Assembly (NCBI RefSeq): GCF_900114705.1
Contig: NZ_FOTW01000028.1
Span: 1-64,000, forward strand
Reading direction: 5' to 3'
DNA: 64,000 bases
Origin: Rugamonas rubra
Lineage (GTDB): Bacteria; Pseudomonadota; Gammaproteobacteria; Burkholderiales; Burkholderiaceae_D
A model generated the notes under the pieces. It saw nothing but the letters and a program-made list of their open reading frames with translations. It was not told the DNA's origin and did no database searches. The position numbers were made by a program, and so were the translations under genes. Numbering within the stretch: the first letter of the stretch is position 1; each line of letters starts with the position of its first letter. Shown here piece by piece: positions 33,488 to 44,657 of this stretch.

Positions 33488-34801
33488 CTAGTGGATAAGC
33501 TTTTGCCAGCCCGGCGCCGGCGTGAAACGCTCGCCCAGTTGCGCCGCGCGGGCGGCGAACCGGCTCGCGCCGAGCGTGGCGATGAAGCGCAGCGCGCCGC
33601 CGCTGTGGGCGGGAAAACCACAGTCGCGCACCGAGATGCGGTCGGCCTGGCCGACGTCGCCGGCCAGCAGGGTGTCGACGCCGCGCAAGGCCGTCAGCGC
33701 CTGGGCGTACAGCAGGCGGTCGCGCGCCTGCTCGACGTCGGCCGCGCTGGCCTTGGCGGCCGCCGCGGCCGGCTCCTCCGGCGGTAGCTGGGCCAGGCCG
33801 GCGGCCATGGCGGCGTGGCGCAGCAGCGCGGCCGGCAGGCCTTCGGCGCGCAGCAGCGCCAGTTCGTCCAGGTAGGCCAGGCGCAGCGTGGCGGCGAACT
33901 GCTCGGCCTGGGCCGACGGTGCGGCCGGGATGCGGCTCAGGCGGATCAGGTTCTTGGCCACGGCGCCCAGCGCGCACTGGCAGAAGTAGCGGCTCTCGAT
34001 CAGCAGGGCGTTGTCGAAGTCCACTTGCAGGCCCTCGACCATGGCGCACAGGACGGCTTCCGGCGCCGGGTAGTGGCCGCGCGTGCGCTGGCGCAGCATG
34101 GCCGGCGCCACCTGCAGCAACGTTTGCAGCGGCGCCGAGTTGAGGGCGCCGCCGGGCAGGCGGTAGCCCTTGGCGTCCCACGGTTGGCCGGCGGCGGCGC
34201 CGTTGGCCAGCAGCGCGGCGAGCTGTTCGGCCAGCGCGGCGGCGTCGGCGGCGACGTCGTGCAGCAGGCCGGCCTCCAGCGCCTGCGCGGCGCTGAGTGG
34301 TTTGCCTTCGACCAGCAGCGGCATGGCCGCCTGCAGTCCGCTCAGGCGCACGGCGCGGGCCAGTTCGCCGGCCACCGGCGCCAGGCCCAGCTTGACCTGC
34401 GGCAGGGCGATGCTGGCGTCGGCCAGGGCGACGCGGTGGTGGCAGGCCAGCGCCAGGCCGAGGGCGTGGCCCTCGACGGCGCCGCACAGCGTGGCGATCA
34501 GCGGCTTGTCGAGCAGGTCGAGGCGGCGCAGCAGGGCGTTGTAGTCGGCCAGGGTGCGCATGCAGTCGGCCGCCTGTTCGGGCGCCAGGGCCAGCAGCTG
34601 TTCCAGTTCCTCGTGCTGGGCGGGATGGTCGGCGCTGTCGGCGCCGCCGTCGATGGCCAGCACCACTTGCAGCAGCGGCGCCGCTTCGATGCGTTCGACG
34701 GCGGCCTTCAGCTCGCGGCGGAAGGCGGCGTTGAAGGGGCTGACGGCACGCGCCGCCAGGTTCAGGGTCAGGCTGTCGCCTTGTTGGTGGTAAGTGATCA
34801 T
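33488..34801 (-). CDS. FadJ-like protein lacking the NAD-binding domain and both crotonase glutamates
   Basis: Starts at MITYHQQGDSLTLN (GGAGA 7 bases upstream; a longer frame exists). Of a usual ~700-residue FadJ/FadB multifunctional enzyme, only 437 residues are present: an enoyl-CoA hydratase-like domain (1-200), the linker RGHYPAPEAVLCAMVEGL, IESRYFCQCALGAVAKNLIR (240-287), then straight into the C-terminal hydroxyacyl-CoA dehydrogenase part (RDRLLYAQALTALRGVD, DCGFPAHSGGALRFI; 360-408). The Rossmann NAD-binding domain is absent. The two catalytic glutamates of the hydratase site are Ala119 (GHALGLALA) and Gln135 (LPQVKLGL). It therefore cannot work as an ordinary hydratase-dehydrogenase. 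It lies 12 bases downstream of the thiolase gene in the same operon. It may be a scaffold, partner or decaying gene; codon use looks normal and the frame is open. Confidence 0.85.
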   Translation of the reverse strand: MITYHQQGDSLTLNLAARAVSPFNAAFRRELKAAVERIEAAPLLQVVLAIDGGADSADHPAQHEELEQLLALAPEQAADCMRTLADYNALLRRLDLLDKPLIATLCGAVEGHALGLALACHHRVALADASIALPQVKLGLAPVAGELARAVRLSGLQAAMPLLVEGKPLSAAQALEAGLLHDVAADAAALAEQLAALLANGAAAGQPWDAKGYRLPGGALNSAPLQTLLQVAPAMLRQRTRGHYPAPEAVLCAMVEGLQVDFDNALLIESRYFCQCALGAVAKNLIRLSRIPAAPSAQAEQFAATLRLAYLDELALLRAEGLPAALLRHAAMAAGLAQLPPEEPAAAAAKASAADVEQARDRLLYAQALTALRGVDTLLAGDVGQADRISVRDCGFPAHSGGALRFIATLGASRFAARAAQLGERFTPAPGWQKLIH

Positions 34802-34812
34802 GGCGGTCTCCG

Positions 34813-36015
<1,203 letters not shown>

Positions 36016-36114
36016 ATTGTCTCCAAGCGCGCGGCCGGGGCGGCGCGGTGTTTGATGGTTTTTGTTGTGATTTTCTTCACTTATGTGTGCAATCATAGAG
36101 CCGGCTCAACAACA

Positions 36115-36153
36115 AAGCAACTGCTTGCTTGATTATTGTGTTTGCGCTAATCT
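36115..36153 (+). promoter_or_regulatory. Candidate promoter and TetR operator between the thiolase and acyl-CoA dehydrogenase operons
   Basis: AAGCAA at 36115-36120 and TTGCTT at 36125-36130 form an inverted repeat with a 4-base centre. The right half (TTGCTT) can serve as -35 with TAATCT at 36148-36153 as -10, 17 bases apart. An operator on the -35 is how a repressor such as the TetR protein at 39087 would act. This is a prediction from one site. Confidence 0.35.
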
Positions 36154-36181
36154 GCCTTCTCCAATCGACCACGGGGCACGC

Positions 36182-37336
36182 ATGTTCAACAGTCACGAGC
36201 ACCAGGAGCTGCAGCGCACGCTGAAGCGCTTCATCGACCAGGAGATCAATCCGCATGTCGACGAGTGGGAGGCGGCCGAGGCCTTTCCGGCCCACGAGTT
36301 GTTCAAGAAGCTGGGCGACCTGGGCCTGCTGGGCCTGACCAAGCCGGTCGAATACGGCGGCCTTGGACTGGACTATTCATTCTCGATGGCGATGGCCGAG
36401 ACGCTCGGCGATGTCGACTGCGGCGGCATTCCCATGGCGATCGGCGTGCACACCGACATGTGCACGCCGGCCTTGGCGCGCTTCGGCTCGGACGCGCTGC
36501 GCCGGCAGTTCTTGGCGCCGGCCATCAGCGGCGACATGGTCGGCTGCGTCGGCGTGTCGGAGGCGGCGGCCGGCTCGGACGTGGCGGCCATCAAGGCCAC
36601 GGCGCGCAAGGACGGCGACGACTACCTTATCGATGGCAGCAAGATGTGGATCACCAACAGCCTGCAGGCCGACTGGATGTGCGTGCTGGCCAACACCTCG
36701 GACGGCGCGCCGCACAAGAACAAGACGCTGATCATCGTGCCGATGGATGCGCCCGGCGTCTCGGTCGGCAAGAAGATCCGCAAGATCGGCATGCATTCGT
36801 CGGACACGGGGCTGATCCACTTCGACGGCGTGCGCGTGCCGCAGCGCTACGCCATCGGCGAGGAGGGCATGGGCTTCACCTACCAAATGCTGCAGTTCCA
36901 GGAAGAGCGCCTGTGGGCCGCCGCCAACGCCATCCAAAGCCTGGTCAACTGCATCGAGACCACGGCCGAGTGGGCGCGCGAGCGCACGATGTTCGGCGGC
37001 CGCCTGCTGGACAACCAGCACGTGCAGTTCAAGCTGGCCGAGTTGAAGACGGAAGTGGAAAGCCTGCGCGCGCTGACCTACCGCGCAGGCCAGTTGTACA
37101 TCGGCGGCGCCGACGTGACCGAGCTGGCCTCGATGGCCAAGCTGAAGGCCGGCCGCCTGCTGCGCCTGGTGCCGGACGCCTGCCTGCAATTCTGGGGCGG
37201 CATGGGTTACAGCCTGGAGAACCGCGTTTCTCGCCTGTTCCGCGACGGCCGGCTGGCCTCCATCGCCGGCGGCGCCGACGAGGTCATGTTGGGCATCATC
37301 GCCAAACAAATGGGGCTGGTGGCGCGCAAGCGCTAG
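36182..37336 (+). CDS. Acyl-CoA dehydrogenase
   Basis: The 384-residue flavoenzyme starts MFNSHEHQELQRTLKRFIDQE; the frame is open further upstream but this is the family start. Signatures: GCVGVSEAAAGSDVAAIKA, WITNSLQADWMCVLA, ERTMFGGRLLDNQHVQFKLAEL and the C-terminal GGADEVMLGIIAKQMGL with the catalytic-type Glu. It catalyses the first oxidation of an acyl-CoA; the chain specificity is not readable, but similarity to citronellyl/isovaleryl-type enzymes is possible. It starts an operon with a second dehydrogenase and TetR. Confidence 0.93.
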   Translation: MFNSHEHQELQRTLKRFIDQEINPHVDEWEAAEAFPAHELFKKLGDLGLLGLTKPVEYGGLGLDYSFSMAMAETLGDVDCGGIPMAIGVHTDMCTPALARFGSDALRRQFLAPAISGDMVGCVGVSEAAAGSDVAAIKATARKDGDDYLIDGSKMWITNSLQADWMCVLANTSDGAPHKNKTLIIVPMDAPGVSVGKKIRKIGMHSSDTGLIHFDGVRVPQRYAIGEEGMGFTYQMLQFQEERLWAAANAIQSLVNCIETTAEWARERTMFGGRLLDNQHVQFKLAELKTEVESLRALTYRAGQLYIGGADVTELASMAKLKAGRLLRLVPDACLQFWGGMGYSLENRVSRLFRDGRLASIAGGADEVMLGIIAKQMGLVARKR

Positions 37337-37398
37337 GTCCACTTTTTGATACCGCCGGCGCCGCGCGGCGCCGAGCGCAATCCGAACCGGGAGTAGAC

Positions 37399-39090
37399 AT
37401 GAACGAATTCGACACCCACGAGATCAGCAACACGGTCGCGCCGTTTGAGAACATCAACCTGTACGCCTGCGATCCGGCGCTGCAGGAGGCCTTGCTGCGC
37501 GAGGGCGGCGCCAACGCGGCAGCCTCGCTGCAGGCGCTGGGCGAGCTGCTGGGCCGCGCCGAGACGCTGGAGCTGGCGCGGCTGGCCAACCAGAACAAGC
37601 CGACCTTGCACAATTTCGACCGCGAGGGCCGCCGCATCGACGAGGTGGAGTACCACCCGGCCTGGCACAAGCTGATGACGCTACTCATAGAGAACGGCAC
37701 CCACGCCTCGCCGTGGGACGCCGTCGAGGGCGGCGAGCAGGTGGCGCGGGCGGCGCGCTACATCCTGTTCGGCCAGGTGGAGAACGGCTCGCAGTGCCCG
37801 GTGACGATGACCTACGCCTCGGTGCCGGCGCTGCGCCAGGCGCCGCGCATCGCCGCCCGCTGGCTGCCGAAGATTTTGTCGCGCCAGTACGACCCGCGCT
37901 CGCTGCCGATCGAGCAGAAGCGCGGCGCCCTGCTGGGCATGGGCATGACGGAGAAGCAGGGTGGCTCCGACGTGCGCAGCAACACCACGCGGGCCATGCC
38001 GGTGCCGCCGGCCGAGGGCCGCCGCCTGTTCGGCGAGGAGGGCGACGCCGAGGACTTGTTCCGCATCGTCGGCCACAAATGGTTTTTCTCGGCGCCGCAG
38101 TGCGACGCCCACCTGGTGCTGGCGCAGACCGACGACGCCGGCAGCGCCGGCCTGAGTTGCTTCTTCCTGCCGCGCTATCTGCCCGACGGCAGCCGCAACC
38201 AGATCCGCGTGCAGCGCCTGAAGGACAAGCTGGGCAACCGCTCCAGCGCCTCGTCCGAGGTGGAGTTCACCGGCGCCTACGGCTGGCTGGTGGGCAGGCA
38301 GGGGCGCGGCATTCCGACCATTTTGGAGATGGGCAGCCACACCCGGCTCGACTGCGTGGTGGGCAGCGCCGGCATCATGCGCGCCGCGCTGACGCACGCG
38401 CTGCACCACGCGCGGCGCCGCGTCGCCTTCGGCAAACCGCTGGCGCAGCAGCCGCTGATGCAGAACGTGCTGGCCGATATGGCGCTCGAATCGGAGGCGG
38501 CGACCGTCTTCGCGCTGCGGCTGGCGCGCTGCTTCGACCAGTCGGACGATCCGGCGCAGGCGCTGCTGGCGCGTGTTCTGACGCCGGCCGGCAAATATTG
38601 GATCTGCAAGCGTGGCCCGACCTTCGGCGCCGAGGCGATGGAGGTGCTCGGCGGCAGCGGCTACGTCGAGGACGGCCCGTTGGCGCGGCTGTACCGCGAG
38701 TTCCCCGTCAATTCGATCTGGGAGGGCTCGGGCAACGTGATGTGCCTGGACCTGCTGCGCGCCTTCGGCAAAACCCCGGCCGCACGCGAGGCGCTGGCGG
38801 CCGAGCTGGCGCTGGCCGGCGAGGGCAACGTGCCCTACACCGGCTACACGGCGACGCTGCTGGCCGACCTGGCGCAGCCGCAGTCGGACGAGTACGGCGC
38901 GCGCCGGCTGGCCGAGCGCATCGTGCTGGCGGTGCAGGCCGGCCTGTTGCTGCGCCACGCGCCGGCCTTCGTGGCGGACGGCTTCGTCAACTCGCGGCTG
39001 GGCGCCGGCGTGGGCGGCGCCTTCGGCTGCCTGCCGGCCGGCGTCGACTGCGCCGCCATCCTGGCGCGCGCGCTGGTGGAGGACGAATGA
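37399..39090 (+). CDS. AidB-like acyl-CoA dehydrogenase
   Basis: The 563-residue protein is longer than typical dehydrogenases and resembles the AidB group. Marks are SNTVAPFENINLYACDPALQEAL at the N-terminus, WHKLMTLLIENG, GMTEKQGGSDVRSNTTRA, HKWFFSAPQCDAHLVLAQ, KLGNRSSASSEVEF and WEGSGNVMCLDLLRA. E. coli AidB binds FAD and DNA and is induced by alkylation, but dehydrogenase activity on isovaleryl-CoA is also reported. Operon context with another dehydrogenase favours fatty-acid catabolism here. It ends in a 4-base overlap with the TetR gene. Confidence 0.9.
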   Translation: MNEFDTHEISNTVAPFENINLYACDPALQEALLREGGANAAASLQALGELLGRAETLELARLANQNKPTLHNFDREGRRIDEVEYHPAWHKLMTLLIENGTHASPWDAVEGGEQVARAARYILFGQVENGSQCPVTMTYASVPALRQAPRIAARWLPKILSRQYDPRSLPIEQKRGALLGMGMTEKQGGSDVRSNTTRAMPVPPAEGRRLFGEEGDAEDLFRIVGHKWFFSAPQCDAHLVLAQTDDAGSAGLSCFFLPRYLPDGSRNQIRVQRLKDKLGNRSSASSEVEFTGAYGWLVGRQGRGIPTILEMGSHTRLDCVVGSAGIMRAALTHALHHARRRVAFGKPLAQQPLMQNVLADMALESEAATVFALRLARCFDQSDDPAQALLARVLTPAGKYWICKRGPTFGAEAMEVLGGSGYVEDGPLARLYREFPVNSIWEGSGNVMCLDLLRAFGKTPAAREALAAELALAGEGNVPYTGYTATLLADLAQPQSDEYGARRLAERIVLAVQAGLLLRHAPAFVADGFVNSRLGAGVGGAFGCLPAGVDCAAILARALVEDE

Positions 39091-39680
39091 GCGGCGCCGC
39101 CGCCGTGGTCGCCGTCGACAACAACCGCCGCGCCGACCTGCTGCGCGTGGCGGCGCGGCTGTTCCGCGAGCGCGGCTTCGACGGCACCACCATCCGCGAC
39201 ATCGCCGACGCCGTCGGCATGCGCTCGGGCAGCCCCTTCTACCACTTCAAGAGCAAGCAGGAGATCCTGGCGGCGGTGATGGAGGAGGGCCTGGTGGCCG
39301 GCCTGCCGACCGCCGAGGCCATCGTCGCCGGCGGCCTGGCGCCGCGCGAGAAGTTCCGCGCCCTGGTGCGCGCGCATTTGGAGACGGTGCTGGCCGAGGG
39401 TCACGACTTCATTCCGGTGCTCTTGTATGACTGGCGTTGTTTGACGCCGCTGCTGCGGCAGCGCGTGCTGGTGCTGCGCGACCGCTACGACCAACTGTGG
39501 CAGGACCTGGTGACGGAGCTGTACCGCGCCGGCGAGCTGGCCAGCGACGGCAAGGTGGCGCGCCTGCTGCTGATGGGGGCGATCAACTACAGCGTGCTTT
39601 GGTATCGCGAGGGGCAGGGCTCGGACCTGGACCAGATCGCGCAGGAGGCGGTGGCCATGTTCCTGCGCCGCGCCGCGTAG
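39087..39680 (+). CDS. TetR-family regulator of the beta-oxidation operons
   Basis: The 197-residue protein has the TetR helix-turn-helix near residues 17-62 (DLLRVAARLFRERGFDGTTIRDIADAVGMRSGSPFYHFKSKQE, quoted in part: TTIRDIADAVG, FYHFKSKQEIL). The C-terminal domain is TetR_C-like and would bind an acyl-CoA or similar ligand. The start overlaps the stop of the AidB-like gene (ATGA), so it is cotranscribed and probably autoregulated. The inverted repeat at 36115-36130 is a candidate operator. Confidence 0.9.
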   Translation: MSGAAAVVAVDNNRRADLLRVAARLFRERGFDGTTIRDIADAVGMRSGSPFYHFKSKQEILAAVMEEGLVAGLPTAEAIVAGGLAPREKFRALVRAHLETVLAEGHDFIPVLLYDWRCLTPLLRQRVLVLRDRYDQLWQDLVTELYRAGELASDGKVARLLLMGAINYSVLWYREGQGSDLDQIAQEAVAMFLRRAA

Positions 39681-39760
39681 ACAGGGGCCTTGGGGCTGAT
39701 TCGAAGCGCTCCGGCGGGGCGGGTTCTACTTGCCTCACCCCACCCCGGGACGCGGAAGCC

Positions 39761-39790
39761 GGGGTCTGACCCCTGGCGGGGTCAGACCCC
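39761..39790. repeat. Inverted repeat with 4-base loop, GGGTCAG-core family, copy C
   Basis: GGGGTCTGACCCC and GGGGTCAGACCCC are separated by TGGC. It lies between the TetR gene and upp, both on the plus strand, so this copy is not at a convergent junction. Confidence 0.85.
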
Positions 39791-39972
39791 TTCGCCTTGG
39801 GGGCTTGGGCCGGCATCCCGCCGATCGTTGAAGGGCCTTTTATTTCGTAAATCGGTTCCATCGCGTGCCGATGGCTGGGATAATGCGGCTTACAACCGAA
39901 AAACGGCAACGAAGACGCCGCCCGTATCCCGGTGCGCGGCCGTCCTCACGACAAAAAAGAGCACACTCCACC

Positions 39973-40626
39973 ATGAAACAAGATCCGCGCTTCCCCAATC
40001 TCTTCATCACCGACCACCCGCTGATCCAGCACAAACTGAGCCACATGCGCGAGAAGGACACCTCGACCCGCACCTTCCGCGAGCTGCTCAAAGAGATCAC
40101 CCTGCTGATGGGCTACGAGATCACGCGCGACCTGCCGCTGACCACCCGCCAGATCGAAACCCCGCTGATGACCATCGATGCGCCCGTCATCGCCGGCAAG
40201 AAGCTGGCCATCGTGCCGATTTTGCGTGCCGGCATCGGCATGAGCGACGGCCTGCTGAACCTGGTGCCGTCGGCACGCGTCGGCCACATCGGCGTGTACC
40301 GCGACCCGGACACCCACCAGCCGGTGGAATACCTGGTGCGCCTGCCCGACCTGAACGAGCGCACCTTCATCCTGTGCGATCCGATGGTGGCGACCGGCAA
40401 TTCGGCCGTGCACGCCGTCGACGTGCTCAAATCGCGCGGCGTGAGCGACGACCAGATCATCTTCCTGGCCTTGGTGGCCGCGCCGGAAGGCATCACCGTG
40501 TTCCAGGCGGCCCACCCCGGCGTGAAGATCTACTGCGCCTCGCTGGACTCGCACCTCAACGAGCACGCCTACATCGTGCCGGGCCTGGGCGACGCCGGCG
40601 ACCGCATCTTCGGCACCAAGGGATAG
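39973..40626 (+). CDS. upp: Uracil phosphoribosyltransferase
   Basis: The 217-residue enzyme converts uracil and PRPP to UMP in pyrimidine salvage. The start is MKQDPRFPNLFITDHPLIQHKLS. Signatures are VPILRAGIGMSDGLL, the PRPP-binding loop DPMVATGNSAVHAVDVLK and the C-terminal PGLGDAGDRIFGTK. A longer open frame exists upstream, but the conserved N-terminus fixes the start. A GATAAT sequence near 39879 could be its -10. Confidence 0.96.
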   Translation: MKQDPRFPNLFITDHPLIQHKLSHMREKDTSTRTFRELLKEITLLMGYEITRDLPLTTRQIETPLMTIDAPVIAGKKLAIVPILRAGIGMSDGLLNLVPSARVGHIGVYRDPDTHQPVEYLVRLPDLNERTFILCDPMVATGNSAVHAVDVLKSRGVSDDQIIFLALVAAPEGITVFQAAHPGVKIYCASLDSHLNEHAYIVPGLGDAGDRIFGTKG

Positions 40627-40644
40627 TTTCAGCGCGCGCCGACC

Positions 40645-40992
40645 ATGTCCACACCGCACGACGCCAAGTTCCACGCCCATCTGCAATTGCTGGCCGACAA
40701 GTACGCGGCCCGCCTGCCGGCGACGCTGGAGCAGATCGCCGCCGTGCTGGCCGCCTGCCGGGCCGATGGCGCCGCGCCGTCCGCCGAGCACCTGCATGTG
40801 TTGCACGAGTTGCTGCACGGCGTGGCCGGCACGGCCGGCACCTTCGGCTTCGCGCTGCTGGGCCAGCAGTGCCGGCAGGTCGAGCAGCAGTTGCGCCAGG
40901 CGATGTTGACGCCGTCTTGCTGGGCCGCTGCCGCCGCCGATTTGGACAAAGTGTTGCGCTGGGCCGCAACAAATCCACGTGCGCGCACCTAG
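40645..40992 (+). CDS. Hpt domain phosphotransfer protein
   Basis: The 115-residue helical protein has the Hpt signature LHELLHGVAGTAGTFGFALLG, where His58 (HGVAGTAG) is the likely phospho-acceptor. Stand-alone Hpt proteins pass phosphate between hybrid kinases and response regulators. No partner kinase lies in the window. It starts 18 bases after upp and may be cotranscribed. Confidence 0.7.
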   Translation: MSTPHDAKFHAHLQLLADKYAARLPATLEQIAAVLAACRADGAAPSAEHLHVLHELLHGVAGTAGTFGFALLGQQCRQVEQQLRQAMLTPSCWAAAAADLDKVLRWAATNPRART

Positions 40993-41181
40993 GGCTAAAA
41001 CTTTGCGTTATGATCTTGCCCACGTTTGATATGTGTCAAACACTGTCAGGATTTCTTCTCTATAGTGAAATCCATGCTGTACGAGGCGGGTTGGGAAGTG
41101 CGGTTTGTAGGGTGAAAGCAGGGTGAAATTCCCCTCTGCGAATTTATTTTCACAAAGACGTGCTTTTCTCGTTTTGTTCGG

Positions 41182-41298
41182 TATAATGCGGGATCGTTTA
41201 GATTCAAGAGTAGTGCAGTTGCAGTTGGTCTGTCATTTCTTTCTTGCTTCAAACGATATCACGGGCGCAAGCCCAACTTAACTGAAATAGGAATTGTA
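41182..41298 (+). promoter_or_regulatory. cspA promoter (-10) and long 5' leader
   Basis: A perfect TATAAT at 41182-41187 gives a transcript with about 105 untranslated bases before the cold-shock gene. Long structured leaders of this kind control cspA-type mRNAs by temperature. The -35 is weak. The rest of the 40993-41298 gap shows no gene. Confidence 0.5.
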
Positions 41299-41502
41299 AT
41301 GGCAACTGGTATCGTAAAATGGTTTAATGATTCGAAGGGCTTCGGCTTTATCACCCCTGACGAAGGCGGCGAAGATCTGTTCGCTCACTTCTCGGCGATT
41401 CAGTCCGCAGGCTTCAAGTCGCTGCAAGAGAACCAACGTGTCTCTTTCGAAGTGACCGCTGGTCCTAAAGGCAAGCAAGCTTCGAACATTCAGCCAATCT
41501 AA
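41299..41502 (+). CDS. cspA: Cold-shock protein (CspA family)
   Basis: The 67-residue single-domain protein carries both RNA-binding motifs, KGFGFI (RNP1) and DLFAHFSAI (RNP2-like), in the order GIVKWFNDSKGFGFITPDEGGEDLFAHFSAI. It binds single-stranded RNA and DNA and melts structure at low temperature. Leader, promoter and terminator are all visible, so it is a single-gene transcript. Confidence 0.97.
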   Translation: MATGIVKWFNDSKGFGFITPDEGGEDLFAHFSAIQSAGFKSLQENQRVSFEVTAGPKGKQASNIQPI

Positions 41503-41526
41503 TACGCTGAGTCAAACGAAATAAAG

Positions 41527-41554
41527 AAATCCTCGGAATCCGAGGATTTTTTTT
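41527..41554 (+). terminator. Rho-independent terminator of cspA
   Basis: AAATCCTCGG pairs with CCGAGGATTT around a short loop and is followed by a run of eight Ts. It starts 24 bases after the stop. Confidence 0.9.
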
Positions 41555-41659
41555 CGTCTGTCGCTTTTGCAGCAAGTGCCAGCGCGCCGGTGCGCCGGTG
41601 CGCCGAGCCCGCCCCCTCCAAGGAGCAAACCAGTTGCTGCCCCCTGGCCTGCGCATAGG

Positions 41660-41758
41660 CGGGGTCAGTGCCGACATTCGGACACAGACTCAGCATTAAA
41701 GTGCTTCGGTGGCATAAGCAATGGTTGAGGTCGTGTCCGAATGTCGGCACTGACCCCG
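41660..41758 (-). repeat. 99-bp inverted-repeat element, copy 2
   Basis: Arms 41660-41685 and 41733-41758 are identical to those of copy 1 at 24976-25074; the 47-base centre on the minus strand starts GACCTCAACCAT and matches copy 1 at 34 of 47 positions. Again it lies between convergent genes (cspA and the LysR gene). Confidence 0.9.
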
Positions 41759-41817
41759 GCGCCCTGACCCCGGCGCCCTGACCCCGGCGCCCTGACCCCG
41801 GCGCCTGACCCCGGCGC
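41751..41817 (+). repeat. Tandem repeat of a 14-base unit
   Basis: Five units of TGACCCCGGCGCCC (the last two slightly shortened) start inside the right arm of the 99-bp element and run towards the LysR gene. The unit contains the end of the arm, so it seems to have grown from it. Confidence 0.85.
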
Positions 41818-41851
41818 TACGCCAATGGGTAGCTCTTCCGCAGTCGGCGCC

Positions 41852-42772
41852 TCACTTCCAGGCCTTGCGCCAGTAGTCCGGCTGCGCGTAGGTGTGCCGC
41901 AGGAAGTCGACGAAGGCACGGATGCGCAGCGGCAGATGGCGGCGCTGGGCGAACACCGCGTACAGGTCGTTGCCCGGCGCCGAGTACTGGTCCAGCACCG
42001 TCACCAGCTTGCCCGCCTCGATCTCGGCGCCCACCTCCCACATCGAACGCCAGGCCAGGCCCTTGCCGGCCAGCGCCCAGTCGTGCAACACCTCGCCGTC
42101 GTTGCAGCCCAGGTTGCCGCCCACCTTGAGCGTGACGATCTTGCCGTTCTCGCGGAAGTTCCAGCCGCGCTGGCTGCCCTCGCTGCTGATCGCCAGGCAG
42201 TTGTGCTTGGCCAGCTCGGCCAGGGTCTGCGGTTCGCCGTGGCGCTTCAGGTAGGCCGGCGAGGCGACCAACACCCGTTCGTTGTCGGCGAGCTTGACAC
42301 TGACCAGGTTCGAGTCCGACAGGCTGGCGATGCGGATCGCCACGTCGACGCCTTCGCCGATCAGGTCGACCACGCGGTCGTTCAGGTTCAGCGTGACGGC
42401 CACGTCGCGGTGCTCGGCGACGAAGGAGGGCAGCAGCGGGGCGACGTGCTGGCGGCCGAAGCCGGCCGGCGCCGAGATCAGCAGGTGGCCGGTGGCCTTG
42501 GCGCTGCGCTCGGCGACGGCGCTTTCGGCGTCCTCCAGCTCGGCCAGGATGCGCTGGCAGTCCTCCAGGAAGGCCGCGCCCTCGTTGGTCAGCGCCAGCT
42601 TGCGCGTGGTCCGTTGCAATAATTTGACACCCAGGCGCGCCTCCAGCGCGTCCAGACGGCGGCCTATCATGGCCGGCGCAATGCCCTCGGCGCGGGCGGC
42701 GGCCGACAAGCTGCCGCGGGCGATGACTTCTACAAAGGTGGAGATTTGACGGAACTGGCCCATGGGACTCAT
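41852..42772 (-). CDS. LysR-family transcriptional regulator
   Basis: The 306-residue protein has the LysR winged helix-turn-helix in its first 65 residues (FVEVIARGSLSAAARAEGIAPAMIGRRLDALEARLGVKLLQRTTR, in part: SLSAAARAEG, KLLQRTTR) and the substrate-binding domain (VAVTLNLNDRVVDLIGEGVDVAIRI, in part). It belongs to the common AaeR/CrgA-like type. It is divergent from aceB across 184 AT-rich bases, the normal arrangement for a LysR protein and its target, so it may control aceB; no ligand can be named. Confidence 0.88.
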   Translation of the reverse strand: MSPMGQFRQISTFVEVIARGSLSAAARAEGIAPAMIGRRLDALEARLGVKLLQRTTRKLALTNEGAAFLEDCQRILAELEDAESAVAERSAKATGHLLISAPAGFGRQHVAPLLPSFVAEHRDVAVTLNLNDRVVDLIGEGVDVAIRIASLSDSNLVSVKLADNERVLVASPAYLKRHGEPQTLAELAKHNCLAISSEGSQRGWNFRENGKIVTLKVGGNLGCNDGEVLHDWALAGKGLAWRSMWEVGAEIEAGKLVTVLDQYSAPGNDLYAVFAQRRHLPLRIRAFVDFLRHTYAQPDYWRKAWK

Positions 42773-42956
42773 TTGTGATAAAAACGCATAGATGAAGTGA
42801 TTTTTTGTTCAGTTTGCATAACTAAATAGTGAATATACTTCAAATCACATCAAGGCGTAACCGAACGCCCACACTAAAAGATTCAGGACGCAACACCATT
42901 AGCAGTGCTTATAATTTAGGTCGGTAGTTCATTTTTTCTAATACGGAGATACATCC

Positions 42957-44555
<1,599 letters not shown>

Positions 44556-44598
44556 GTAGCTAGGGGAGCGGCGCCGCGCCGCTTCCCGGCCCTACGAC

Positions 44599-44646
44599 AA
44601 CCCGCGCCGGAGCCGACTGATGTCGGTTGCGGCGCGGGTTTTTTGC
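44599..44646 (+). terminator. Rho-independent terminator of aceB
   Basis: AACCCGCGCC at 44599-44608 pairs with GGCGCGGGTT at 44631-44640, with a further inner stem (GCCGAC/GTCGGT), followed by TTTT. It stands between aceB and the convergent gloB gene. Confidence 0.8.
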
Positions 44647-44657
44647 GTCCCGGCGGT

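Noticed and set aside
36083..36181. Upstream extension of the acyl-CoA dehydrogenase
   Set aside because: The conserved N-terminus begins at 36182, and the extension would cover the promoter and operator.
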